Shown piece after piece: positions 13,001-21,899 of a stretch of DNA of 36,504 bases (position 1 is the stretch's first letter; each line of letters starts with the position of its first letter). The translations under genes and the position numbers were made by a program. A model generated the notes under the pieces. The model was given only the letters and a program-made list of their open reading frames with translations. It had not been told where the DNA came from and made no database searches. The stretch is from Pezizomycotina sp. ARF18 (Eukaryota; Ascomycota): positions 1 through 36,504 of the forward strand of contig AZLU01000197.1 in the NCBI GenBank assembly GCA_002224055.1, written 5' to 3'.

Positions 13001-13366
13001 GGCGGTTTCTGGAAGTTCCCAAACTAGAGAAATAGTTAGTAAAGGTGGATAGTAGCGGCGAAAATTCGCGAGCCGACAATGCAAGTGATGTCTCCAGGCC
13101 CCGTTAGAAGCTAGCTCTGGAATGCGGCGGCTACCGCTATGAAAGTAAAGAAATCGAGCCGTTTCAACGGAGGTTAAACGTCCTAGAGGGTGCGGAAAAT
13201 ACCAAGTACACCGCATATAAAAAAAAAAAAAAAAAAAACTGGAGAGCTCATGATCTTTTGTAGAAACATACCTGTAACCAGTAAGGGTCGTCGGCGGGAT
13301 ATTCTTTTCCTCCGCGAGCCTGAAGACGCCCTTCTTGAAGGAGAGCTTGGAATCGGCAGCTCCCAT
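10090..13366 (-). CDS. HID1: HID1 family protein (Golgi/secretory sorting)
   Basis: Ortholog of HID-1, a peripheral membrane protein of the Golgi needed for dense-core vesicle and secretory sorting in animals; fungal function is little known. The N-terminus MGAADSKLSFKKGVFRL matches the family's MGxxDSKL start, where Gly2 is a likely myristoylation site. Conserved blocks follow in order: ELPETAEDVFTLFSPADIRR; TYAIWQSGVGCNT; WRVPYDHVVFSDPRQVLVTY; CNKRFRSFLIDTDRAHDFVI; KLVQLFVSLSAPGFLLANET; NPNLMYAILRSHKRFEGLRT; SLLWGFIFVSEMHVGKGTVG; LWNGTAIKLFRVQE. A long acidic run (about 11035-11085) lies in the variable loop. Introns: 13024-13271 (contains a poly-A/T tract), 11637-11696, 11329-11393, 10743-10816, 10273-10332. 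The stop TGA is at 10090-10092. Several single-base frame shifts (e.g. near 13290, 12870, 12590, 12310, 10720, 10500) but no missing block, so a full-length protein is inferred. Confidence 0.95.
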
Positions 13367-13510
13367 ACCTCTCTTCTAATACCAAACCAGTACGAAGCAC
13401 TCGGAGAATAGAAAATAGACTATTGATCGACGATACTCCTCCGCTGTTGTTCTTCTTTACTGAGTGAGGAATGTTATTTGACCGATGTGTTGGTTTCGCA
13501 CGAGCCTATC

Positions 13511-13547
<37 letters not shown>

Positions 13548-13672
13548 CGTTCCATGTGCTGGATGGAGGAAACTACTGAGTGTTACGTACGTATTGTTGT
13601 TGTTATTGGAAACCTGAGAATCTCGCTTATGATAAGTGGGAAGTGGCACTGGGGCACCGCCGAGAAAAGAAG

Positions 13673-13710
<38 letters not shown>

Positions 13711-14262
13711 ACTGGGAGCAGGAATCGCCGTGGCACAAGTACGCCTGACGAATTTTAATGGACACTTTCATATATAGAGAGAGTACGGAGTAGTAAAAGC
13801 CCAGGCTCCCCCTTTACAAACAAAAAAAAAAATTTCCCCCTCGAAATACACTTTTCTAAGCTTCAGGGGGGTTTTCTAAGTTTATAAGATGATATATAGA
13901 TGGAGGTAAAGCCGATGATTAGGAAATCTCTCATTTTGAGTATCGTCTTGATACAATCTCGGAAGCCTCTAGTAATATGTTTGAAGTGCATGTTCCGGTA
14001 ATATAAGAATTTTTTATGATGCAATTGACAGTAAAAATCAGGGATATCCATCTCATAAGTATGCTAATATTAATTAGGAATGTCTAGTATTTAGAGAATC
14101 ATTTAATAATATTGGACGTATTGATCTTAGAAGCGATAAATATCCTTCTGTGGAGAATATGAAACAGCTTTCTGAACATTGGAGTCTCAATGTTTTACCG
14201 GTATAACAATTTGCAAGCAAGACTGCTAAAGTCGTAGCCATAAGCTTTCCATACCCCAATAT
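13367..14262. other. Intergenic region with long poly-T and poly-A tracts
   Basis: Lies upstream of HID1 and downstream of the epoxide hydrolase (both minus strand). It holds a T29 tract at 13513-13541 and an A32 tract at 13677-13708, with a further A-run near 13821. Two short minus-strand frames (13863-14051, 14074-14259) have no recognisable motif and are probably 3' untranslated DNA of the epoxide hydrolase. Confidence 0.5.
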
Positions 14263-15960
14263 CTAGAGCTTGGAGTCGCTGAGCTGCAAGGGGCCATAGA
14301 ACTCTCTAACATCTCCGACTAATACTTCCGGCCTACGTATTGAAACAAACTGTTAGCTATATCTCGTTGTGGATTCGCCTTTAACGGCCATTCATTACTT
14401 ACTTTTCCCAAGCGGCGAAATGACCGCCACTGTCGTGCGCCCTGAAAAACTTTAACGGTTGTACCGTACTATAAAATGACGAGCAAGGGACGAGATTAGT
14501 CATTTTGTTTACTAATTAATATTGCCATTCGCACAGAACGTTCGTTTGCCTACCTTCCCATATCATTTGGAAAGTTGTACAGTTCGACGGGAAATTGCGT
14601 ATATGCTAGTGGCACGTTACTCCAGGAGTAGAAGAGCTTTTGATTTTCTTTCTCGAATTCCTTGTAGTAAGAAGCGTGCTAGCCGTATCTGTGTACCAGT
14701 ATACGAGATCCAGGTGAGTATTTCGTCGGGTGTCCAAGGGTACTAGTTATAAACAGCTTCGTCTTAGTATTCGCATCGACCTGGAAAGAACAATGGCCTG
14801 CGACCACAATTCAAGATACTCACATTGTCTGTCCAAACGTGCAACTAATTGGTAGGAACAGCATGATTTAGTAAAAAGAAGTATTATAATCTGCGAATGA
14901 GGGTAGATAAAGGAAAGATGCCTTCTCGTAAATCCAGCCCAACACCCCGACAGGACTGTCTACGAGTCCATAGCTTAATGATATGGCGATGCGGGATAAC
15001 GAGCATGTTGACATGATCACGACATGCTCCTGGAATTGATAGCTATTCCGCGTGCGGACAATGGCTCCCCTATGTAAGAACGATGATCAACATTATATAT
15101 ATTCGTAGGGTCTTTTTTGCACACCAGGCTGAGTAGCGTAAAATACCAGTCACCACCTTGGACAACTATTTTTGAACAAACCGTTCAAGTTAGCAAATCC
15201 TTCCATACTGAAAATCCCGGAAGCGCTACTTACCATAGTGTTTGTACCCAAGTTTTTGCATAGCTTGTGAAATATTTTGGCAGAGCTGAGGATGCTCAAT
15301 CCAGGTTTCCTAGGGCCATCGCTTGAAGCGAAACCAGGAAGCGAAGGCGCAACAACATCAAAGCCGGATGACTAGGATCCGAAGGCTCCCGTCAAGGTCC
15401 TAGATTTTTTCACCTCTTAAGACATAGGGATACAGTTAGCCTTCAGTTCCGACTGTCCTTTCGATGTACTATTAAGGCCGTACCTAGAAGCTACGGCCAG
15501 CCGTGTATAAATATTAGAGGTATAGCATTTTGCAGGTGCTCTTTTCCAAACAAAATGAATATTCAAGATGCCAAGCCGTCTTCCGTATCAATTGGAGTCG
15601 TGAACTGAGGTAGTTCCGCGTGATCTCGGCTTCTTGTTTTCTCCAATCGAAATTTGACTTCCAATAGTCGACCAGGTCCCGTACGTTTTGCTCCGGGGCA
15701 CCATATTCCCATTTTTGATCTACCCTCAAGCGTAACTCTCTGGGAAATCTTGCAAGTTCAAGCTTCTTCCTGGTCTGATCTACCTCAAGCGATAACTCTC
15801 TGGGAAATCTTGCAAGTTCAAGCTTCTTCCTGGTCAATTCAATGTCCCTGATGATAAATACTAGTTAGATTATGCACGCATTTATATTACAATATGATAG
15901 GAAGGGGCTGTAGAACCACATCTGTATATGAATTTCAAAGGGCTTAATATCATCAGCCAT
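14263..15960 (-). CDS. Epoxide hydrolase, EHN plus alpha/beta-hydrolase domain
   Basis: Microsomal-type epoxide hydrolase (xenobiotic or lipid epoxide to diol). The start MADDIKPFEIHI leads into the N-terminal EHN domain (WEYGAPEQNVRDLVDYW, then FDWRKQEAEI). Catalytic elements are visible: oxyanion HGWP at 15494-15505 (one base lost just after it); nucleophile Asp in VQGGDW; SPVGVLGWIYEK lid segment; WTPDEILTWIS; and the catalytic His in HDSGGHFAAWE at 14420. It ends PLQLSDSKL at TAG 14263. Introns: 15848-15919 (GTGGTT donor), 15166-15233, 15070-15146 (GTATTT donor), 14743-14823, 14469-14553, 14333-14402. The second and third leave a 19-nt exon carrying the nucleophile. The EHN domain contains a 20-residue tandem duplication. 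Frame shifts near 15490, 15350 and 14690. Substrate cannot be inferred. Confidence 0.92.
15147..15165 (-). other. 19-nt microexon encoding the epoxide hydrolase nucleophile
   Basis: Between an acceptor ending AATAG (intron 15166-15233) and a GT donor (intron 15070-15146) only 19 bases remain. They supply two bases of a Val codon, then Val-Gln-Gly-Gly-Asp, then TG of the following Trp codon. Joining to the flanking exons restores the family signature HYVVQGGDWGAI in frame, which supports both splice junctions. Confidence 0.8.
15716..15835 (-). repeat. Two-copy 60-bp in-frame tandem duplication in EHN domain
   Basis: Units 15716-15775 and 15776-15835 are identical except for two compensating single-base differences (CCC/CC and CGT/CGAT). 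Each encodes 20 residues beginning TRKKLELARFPREL and ending VDQ, placed head to tail at the start of the EHN domain. Family members normally have this helix once. It could be a true slippage duplication or an assembly error. Confidence 0.9.
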
Positions 15961-16999
15961 CCCAGCAAAATCGTTAATAAGCTCTAAGGTTTTGTCGTTG
16001 ATATCATAACAGGCGTGGTTCAGTGCCCCAGCGCTTGACAAGAGAGTCCGAAAATGTATCGTTAGACTATGGATGTCAAAGTACGCCGTGGCGCACATGG
16101 AGGTGACGGGGAAAACCACGATTCTTATATCCTGTTACATATTGCCGTAAGACTAATAATAATTATTAGCGAACGAGACTAGTAACGAGGCCAGGAGGAA
16201 AATACGTATACCAAACCTATCTAACTACTCTATTGGCTTGCACACTCAGGTACAAGGTTATCGGTCTGACCTGCGGTCTTATATCCCATTTGGTCCGTTA
16301 CTTCCGTGCGAAAAAAAAGAAAAACGGAAAAAGAATTACATTGTATTTTAGATCCCGTAGTACAAAGCGTATTACTAGAAGCGCCCTATAACCCCAGGAT
16401 GTCAGACTCCAAATGCGGAAAGAAGATTCACAAAAGCGATGCCGTAGTGGAGATCAGAAGTGGCTCTTTCGCCATTACCGGGTTCTGGAGGAAGTAAGAA
16501 GAAACCCACTGCGCTACCATGTTAATTTGTATCGGAGCGGAGCAAGTTTAAGAGGCCGTGATATATTAAGGACAAGAAACCGATCAAGAGGATTGAATTG
16601 GAATATAGTACGTGCTTATATTATCCGCAGGAACGCGGCCTCAGATAATAGCGCTTTCTCACGCGTTCGCGCTTATAAAAATAAAATTTAATTTATTTAT
16701 TTATTTTTATTTCTTTTAATTGGTAGTAGTTTTTCTGGCAGCAACCAACGCACCAAAAATTTCCATTTTCCCTTTAATGACCTTATTTCTTCCTGGTGTC
16801 TCGTCTCTCTCCTTGTTTTTATTTTATTTATTTTATTTTTTCTCCTCTTTTCCCAACAAACTCAGTCTATACAAACACCCGGAGCATTCCTGGATCGCCA
16901 TTTCAAAATCTAATCAATCACTCCCATATATTCTGTAATACATCTCTTATTACCTCCGGACGAAACGGATACAAGGACTCGATATACGTATTCAAATAG
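15961..16999. other. Region upstream of epoxide hydrolase, no assignable gene
   Basis: Contains the presumed epoxide hydrolase promoter. On the minus strand the frame is open upstream of the chosen start (to 16119), so a longer N-terminus is not excluded, but the added residues do not resemble the family. On the plus strand 16306-16497 encodes 63 residues with CGKKIHKSDAVVEIRSGSFA, which I do not recognise, and an overlapping second frame runs to 16691. From 16681 the DNA becomes T/A-rich. Confidence 0.4.
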
Positions 17000-18218
17000 G
17001 TACTGTGGCATGCCATTAGCGCTCGAAACTTGAAGACGTGTTCTTCCATCTTCCTTCCTTCCACCACCAACCATTACCTTCTCTTCCATCGGGGATACTC
17101 TAACAGTATCGACTAACATCACCAGAAATAGGCATCGAAATATTTCCTTCTGAATCATCGAGACCCAGAGAAACCTGCGCTTCCTACAACTCCTACTAAG
17201 GGCCAAGGCGGTGTACGCAGCAGTCGGGCACTCCAGGTCTTGGACGCATCCAAAATACGAAGAGATTCTGCGTCGCAAGGACAACAGCACGGTTTACGAT
17301 AGGAAATTCAAACAAGTCTTGCAAATGCGCCGCCCTCTTCTTCAGTTTCTCGACTGTATTCAGTGCTCGGAAGGTGAGATTCCCTCAACGGATGCTCGGA
17401 AGGTGAGATTCCTCAACGGATTTGATCTGTTACTTACAATTGCATCGCTAACACAAAATTTTATTCACCTGGTCTTCAGTAAAATCGTTAGAGCGGTCGC
17501 ACCTTCTCAGGAATCCTTCAGCTCCTCTATGTGCTATTATACTGGGTTTGTAAGTGAGCCCAGTCTATACATAGGCTTGATTGTTATTCACGGACGTTTG
17601 CTAATCAAATAATCGTATCGTCCTCATTTTAGTGATCGCCGCCCGAATCATCTTCTTCTTCAACATTCTACAAGCCTGCGCCGCTTTTCATGCAGCCAGA
17701 TCCTGTCACAGATATTCCTCTTACTCCGTCCCAGCGGCACGTCCGCCGCCACCGACTCCAACCTCCGTCCCTCCTCGGGAGTGTCCCAGCAGGATACCTC
17801 GCAGTGCATCACGCCCCGCGATACAACAAGGCTTCGCCGTCCACAACCCGCAGTTCGACACCTATCACGCCCGAGGACACCCGGGTCTCCGTCTAGGAGC
17901 ATAGGATTGGAAGGACGCTCATCACGTCGAAAGGGTCGCCGTCCCGATGGGCGCGTCCATGGGCCAATACAGCGGTGGATCGAGCACTAGCGGTTCGATA
18001 TATCTAAATACAGGAGTCCCAGTCCCGTCAAGGGTGGTTTGGGCTTCGGCGACTCGGAACGGCGACACAGCTTCGGGTCTCCAGTCCAAAGGGAATGGAC
18101 TGGGCGGAACAGCCTCGCAATTTCGATGCAATCCAGCGTTAGTCCAGCGTTGTAGCCGGCGCGAAATGGCTTTTCGAGCAGAAGAACAAGCGCAGGGAGT
18201 ACATATAAGCTTGAATAA
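17000..18218 (+). CDS. Possible Ser/Pro-rich disordered protein, exons unclear
   Basis: I do not recognise this gene and its reality is uncertain. Plus-strand frames around 17140-17370 and 17690-18218 are rich in Ser, Thr, Pro, Arg and Gln (for example SPVKGGLGFGDSERRHSFGS and NGFSSRRTSAGSTYKLE before TAA at 18216). This is typical of fungal disordered regulatory proteins. GC content rises over both blocks relative to the flanks. A putative donor (AAG|GTGAGA) near 17371 is tandemly duplicated (17364-17420), and the AT-rich stretch 17420-17640 may be an intron. No catalytic domain is visible. The alternative is non-coding DNA with chance open frames. Confidence 0.35.
17364..17420. repeat. 28/29-bp tandem duplication spanning a GTGAGA donor
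   Basis: Unit 17364-17392 (TGCTCGGAAGGTGAGATTCC...) is followed directly by unit 17393-17420, which is identical but for one missing C in the CCC run. Both copies contain the potential splice donor AAG|GTGAGA. Confidence 0.9.
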
Positions 18219-18819
18219 TCGCCGATTATAAAATTTATACATTCTTCCACCTTTCGTACCTATTAACCTCAGTTATGGCGTAATGTGGAGAAGTCTCGGG
18301 ATTTCTAACGTTTATCTTAATGGCGATAATTTCCCCCCCCTCTTCCCTCTAATAACCTGGGTTGAGGGTGTCGCTATTACAAGGTTTTGTGCTAAACTGC
18401 CTGCTATTTTCCTGTACCAACATTTCTTAGGCACCTCTATTAGCGTTTAGGAGCATTATTCTATCACTTGTACAGAGCAATTCATTTCTTCTTTTTTCCC
18501 GTCAGAAAGCACACCATAAATTCATGTCGAAGCAGCGCTCACCAATGGGAGTAATGCTTCAATATCTGCTGTTATATTCATTCGTCCTGTTCTTTTTCTG
18601 TTCATCTCTCTGCAACTGTACTCATAGTCTTCAAATTAACGTCCAGCATATTTGTAACGTCTGTTACTCGTATATTCTTTTCTCTAGAACAAATATATTC
18701 ATATACTACATGGTGGAAATTGCATTCTAATGGTCTAATGGTATTATACAAGACCGCCTCCCATCTGGGCACGATATTCCCAAAGTCACTCAGAAAGTCT
18801 GGTCCGTGAGAATATTTGA
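18219..18819. other. AT-rich intergenic spacer
   Basis: Between the doubtful plus-strand gene and the 3' end of bL19m (minus). No recognisable coding segment, RNA or repeat; the minus-strand continuation past the bL19m stop is read as 3' untranslated sequence. Confidence 0.5.
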
Positions 18820-19679
18820 TCATTTCTTCTTCGCCTTCGCCCTCCTGGCGGCTGCCGCATCCTCCAAGTCTCTCCGCAGATGACGTAGTACCTTGAGCGA
18901 TTCGTTTGTACTTGCCGGCCAACTTTGAGATGTCTCTGAAATCGTGCTTCGGTCGCTGCAAGAAAATGTATCCCGTCAGTACCGAGTAACAAACAGAAAA
19001 AACCTAATTAGAAGACAGAATGGAAGAAAAGAAGCAATTCATACCGCATGTAGTAAAGCTTCGCCCTCCTCGCCCTCTTCGCCGCCCTCTGCAGCAGCTG
19101 TACGCTTTCGATCATGGGGCTATACACCTTATACCACATTTCCACGCCCAAGTTCGTCAGGTTCCCCTCAGCAGAAACCCCGTATCTACCCCTCTACGGC
19201 GTATGTTTATTAGAACACCCGCGAACGGTTCCGTGTTCCTGTCCTTGAAGCGGACCTGCAGGATGTCTCCCGGCTGGAAGGATTCGCGGCTGCGGCGGTC
19301 AAAGTACTTCCGCCGCTCGCCGGACGGGTCCAGCAGGTCCATTCCGACTGCTGGAACTTTTGGACGGCGTTGACGGGACACGCTGGTACGGCGGAGGGAA
19401 GACTTTTATGCGCTTCCCGTGGGGTGCTGGTTTGGGGAAGCTTCAAGGTTAGTACAGTAGTTCGGTATGGAGGCAAAAGATGTAATTGCTTAAGCATTGG
19501 GGCGTACCTGCTTCGGATGTGGCGGATTGGGTCCGAGGTGATGTAGTCGGCTACTCTGAATGGTTTGACGGCTGTTGCAGTGGCTTCGGAGGCGTAGCCT
19601 CTAGTGAAAAGACGTTTGCTCGTGGCCCGAAGAGGCGGCTGAGGACGCCGCGCCCGGCGCTCGAGGTCGCTGCAGCCAT
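18820..19679 (-). CDS. MRPL19: Mitochondrial large-subunit ribosomal protein bL19m
   Basis: Nuclear gene for the mitochondrial homolog of bacterial L19, a large-subunit protein at the subunit interface. The signature is clear: PGDILQVRFKDRNTEPFAGV followed by LINIRRRGVDTGFLLR, then VEMWYKVYSPMIESVQLL, RAKLYYMR and RPKHDFRDISKLAGKYKRI. The start at 19679 (MAAATSSAGRGVLSRLFG) opens a typical presequence. Introns 19441-19507 and 18956-19044 rejoin these blocks. The tail is basic and Ala/Lys-rich (DLEDAAAARRAKAKKK) with TGA at 18820-18822. Frame shifts near 19640, 19350, 19170 and 18880. The gene is divergent from the unknown gene at 20.1 kb, so a shared promoter is likely. Yeast counterpart is IMG1. 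Confidence 0.93.
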
Positions 19680-20089
19680 TGTATCGATTTCGTCGATTGG
19701 CTGCTTCGATCGTAATCGATCCTTGGTTGTGTGTGGTGTGGTTCGGAATTCAGAGTTTTGAAAATTCGCCAAGACGTTTCTTTTTGCTGCAAGGAACTTT
19801 TTTTTTTTTTTTCTAATTGTCGCACGCACACTAAATCTCGGCCTATCAATTTGATTTGAACTACCACCAAACATAGCTTCCGTCCGACCTCTCAACGAAC
19901 CTTCCTCACGACAAGGACGAACAATTGGAAGCAAAAAAAAGCGCTATCAATTGAGGATAGCAGTAGCTCAAGGGAAGGGAAGGATGCGAGGTAAATTGCC
20001 GAAGGTGCGAACCGGCAGCTTGCCCGCGTTCTTCGTACAAGTTTCGCACCTCCCACGGCGGCGTCTGCCAATAGCAGCAGCAGGGTCGC
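19680..20089. promoter_or_regulatory. Likely bidirectional promoter of bL19m and the gene at 20.1 kb
   Basis: About 0.4 kb lies between the minus-strand bL19m start (19679) and the first plausible plus-strand coding segment. It contains a T-tract at 19799-19812, but no TATA element or named binding site can be called. The inference rests on the divergent arrangement only; the plus-strand start is not fixed. Confidence 0.4.
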
Positions 20090-21662
20090 CATGGCAGAGC
20101 TATGAGTGCCCGCAGCCCAGCACTCAATTGCAGCAGCAATCAAGGACTTTCTCCGTCTCTTCGACAGATCTCGGGAGATCAAAGAAGCAGAAACGGGAGA
20201 ATAAAGTCAAGAAAAGTAAAAAGCTAATACCTTTTCGTCCTATTCATACTCATTGCTTAGGACATATATACTAATATATCTATTTTTCTTTTTCTAGCTG
20301 CTTTACCTCTCATACCGAGCACGAATAACCAAGAGCTGAACCAGTTCGTCGACAGCATCAACAGCAGGGTCTTCCAGGTCGACCACATCCCCGCCCGCTA
20401 CGCAGCTCGTACTCAACCCGGCCCTGCACGGCGTCCTGCAACCCGCCGAAGACCACAACCCGGCGACGGCACCTCGGGGTACGTCACGCTCACGATAGAC
20501 GGGCAATTGGTACCCTCGTCCTATCCTCGACCCGAAGAAGCGCAAGGAGGTCGGCCGCGTCCTCATGGACGCATTAAAGCTCTGCAAGCACCCGTCGGAC
20601 TACGACGTCTTCCCGTCGTTCATCGACGGGATGACGTACTCCAAGCTCCCAATCCCGAGCGGCAGTGGATGAAGCTAGTACGTACGCTGGGATTAGAAGG
20701 ACGATCAGGCGTAGCGATAACAATTGCGCACGCTGGAGTTAAAGAGCGTAGGAACCATTTCCCGGGCGGTAATAGGGCGCTTGTCAGGGAGCTCTACCGC
20801 GGCCTGCTCGTTCGCTTCCTCCTACCCGACGGGGAACTACCTGAAGGGTCGAAGAGGCCGGAGCAGTACAGCGAGTGCACGAAGGCGCTGCAGAGGGCGG
20901 ACGTCATCAAGAGGATCGTAACGTACAGGCCAGACGTCGACAAGAAGTACCGCATGAACAGCGACGGCAGCTTCAAGTACGACCCGACAGCTAACGGCGT
21001 GGTACTCTATATGACGGCTGAAGTTTGCAGGAGGTACCGCGGTAGCAAGACAACAAGGAAGCGTCCTCAGCGCGCTGGAATTCGTCAGGAGGTCCTGGGA
21101 CGACGGTGCGAAGGACGTAGAGCAGTACAAGCAGGAAGCTGAAGAACCGCCCAAGCCGCCGCAGCAGCAGGAGGGAAAGGAAGGTGCGAAGGAAGCAGAA
21201 GAAAAGCGTGAGGAGAACATGAACACGGCGATACCTTGCGAAGGATTACCCGATCGCCCGTCGCGCCCTGCTAGACTACGAGGTCGTACTCAAGGTCTGC
21301 AGCTTGCGAAAGGTATCATATCTACTTCACCTACCGCTGTGGCTTCTCCCATCCATCCGAAAACGAATATCAATATTCCAGAACTCGTAAAATGGGTTGA
21401 TGAGACAATACCTTCGCTGGAGAAAGCCGTTACGAGGTGGAGGAGATAGCTTTGAAGAGCGGCGGACCTCTGACAGGCTTACAAATCTACGAGGACGCTG
21501 CGCAAAAGCTTCATGAACTGAGGGAGGAAACGAGTTTAGAAGGGCGGGTAGGGACTGGTGGACGATAAACGGCCCGTGCCGGTGAACATGTCTGGCAGGC
21601 TTGTTGAAACCGAGGAAGCGGACGAAAAGCTCTCGAAGCTGTTTGAAACAATAAATAATTAA
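20090..21662 (+). CDS. Unrecognised conserved-looking protein divergent from bL19m
   Basis: Strongly coding by GC content and by continuity of frames, but the family is not recognised. Segments in order: a helical piece AIKDFLRLFDRSREIKEAE (about 20132-20188); NNQELNQFVDSINSRVFQVD (20322 on); ILDPKKRKEVGRVLMDALKL and SDYDVFPSFIDGMTYSKLP (20530-20660); then LYRGLLVRFLLPDGELPEG, VIKRIVTYRPDVDKKY and LSALEFVRRSWDDGAKDVEQ; a Pro/Gln/Glu/Lys-rich linker (21140-21215); a Tyr/Arg segment KDYPIARRALLDYEVVLK; and a C-terminal helix LVKWVDETIPSLEKAVT. The end SKLFETINN* is at TAA 21660. Introns seen: about 20216-20297, 20678-20787 and 21313-21381. Start uncertain. Frame shifts near 20400, 20520, 21030, 21220, 21440 and 21550. 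Divergence from bL19m hints at a mitochondrial role, which is inference only. Confidence 0.7.
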
Positions 21663-21899
21663 AAATTCCTGTATTTTATAAATCTAGATATATGTATAAA
21701 TTTCGAGTATTCTCATCACATTCACCTATACGCGCGCATATTCGTGCTCTATAAAGATTAGTAAAATACGTATTTTTGCTCAAATAGAACCGGCGCTATA
21801 CTTGGAAACGGCCAGACTTTTGATTCCATATAGTTAAGTAATACTATAACAACATAAACTAAATAGATCGACTTCTAGATTTCCTTGAGGTACATTCAT
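21663..21899. other. Short convergent spacer
   Basis: This 237-bp AT-rich gap lies between the stop of the unknown plus-strand gene and the stop of the glutamyl-tRNA synthetase gene on the minus strand; it presumably holds both transcript ends. Nothing else is visible. Confidence 0.5.

Noticed and set aside
12836-13366. Continuous 176-residue minus-strand frame taken as one exon
   Set aside because: It reads through a 248-bp intron with a poly-A/T tract; only its two ends match HID1.
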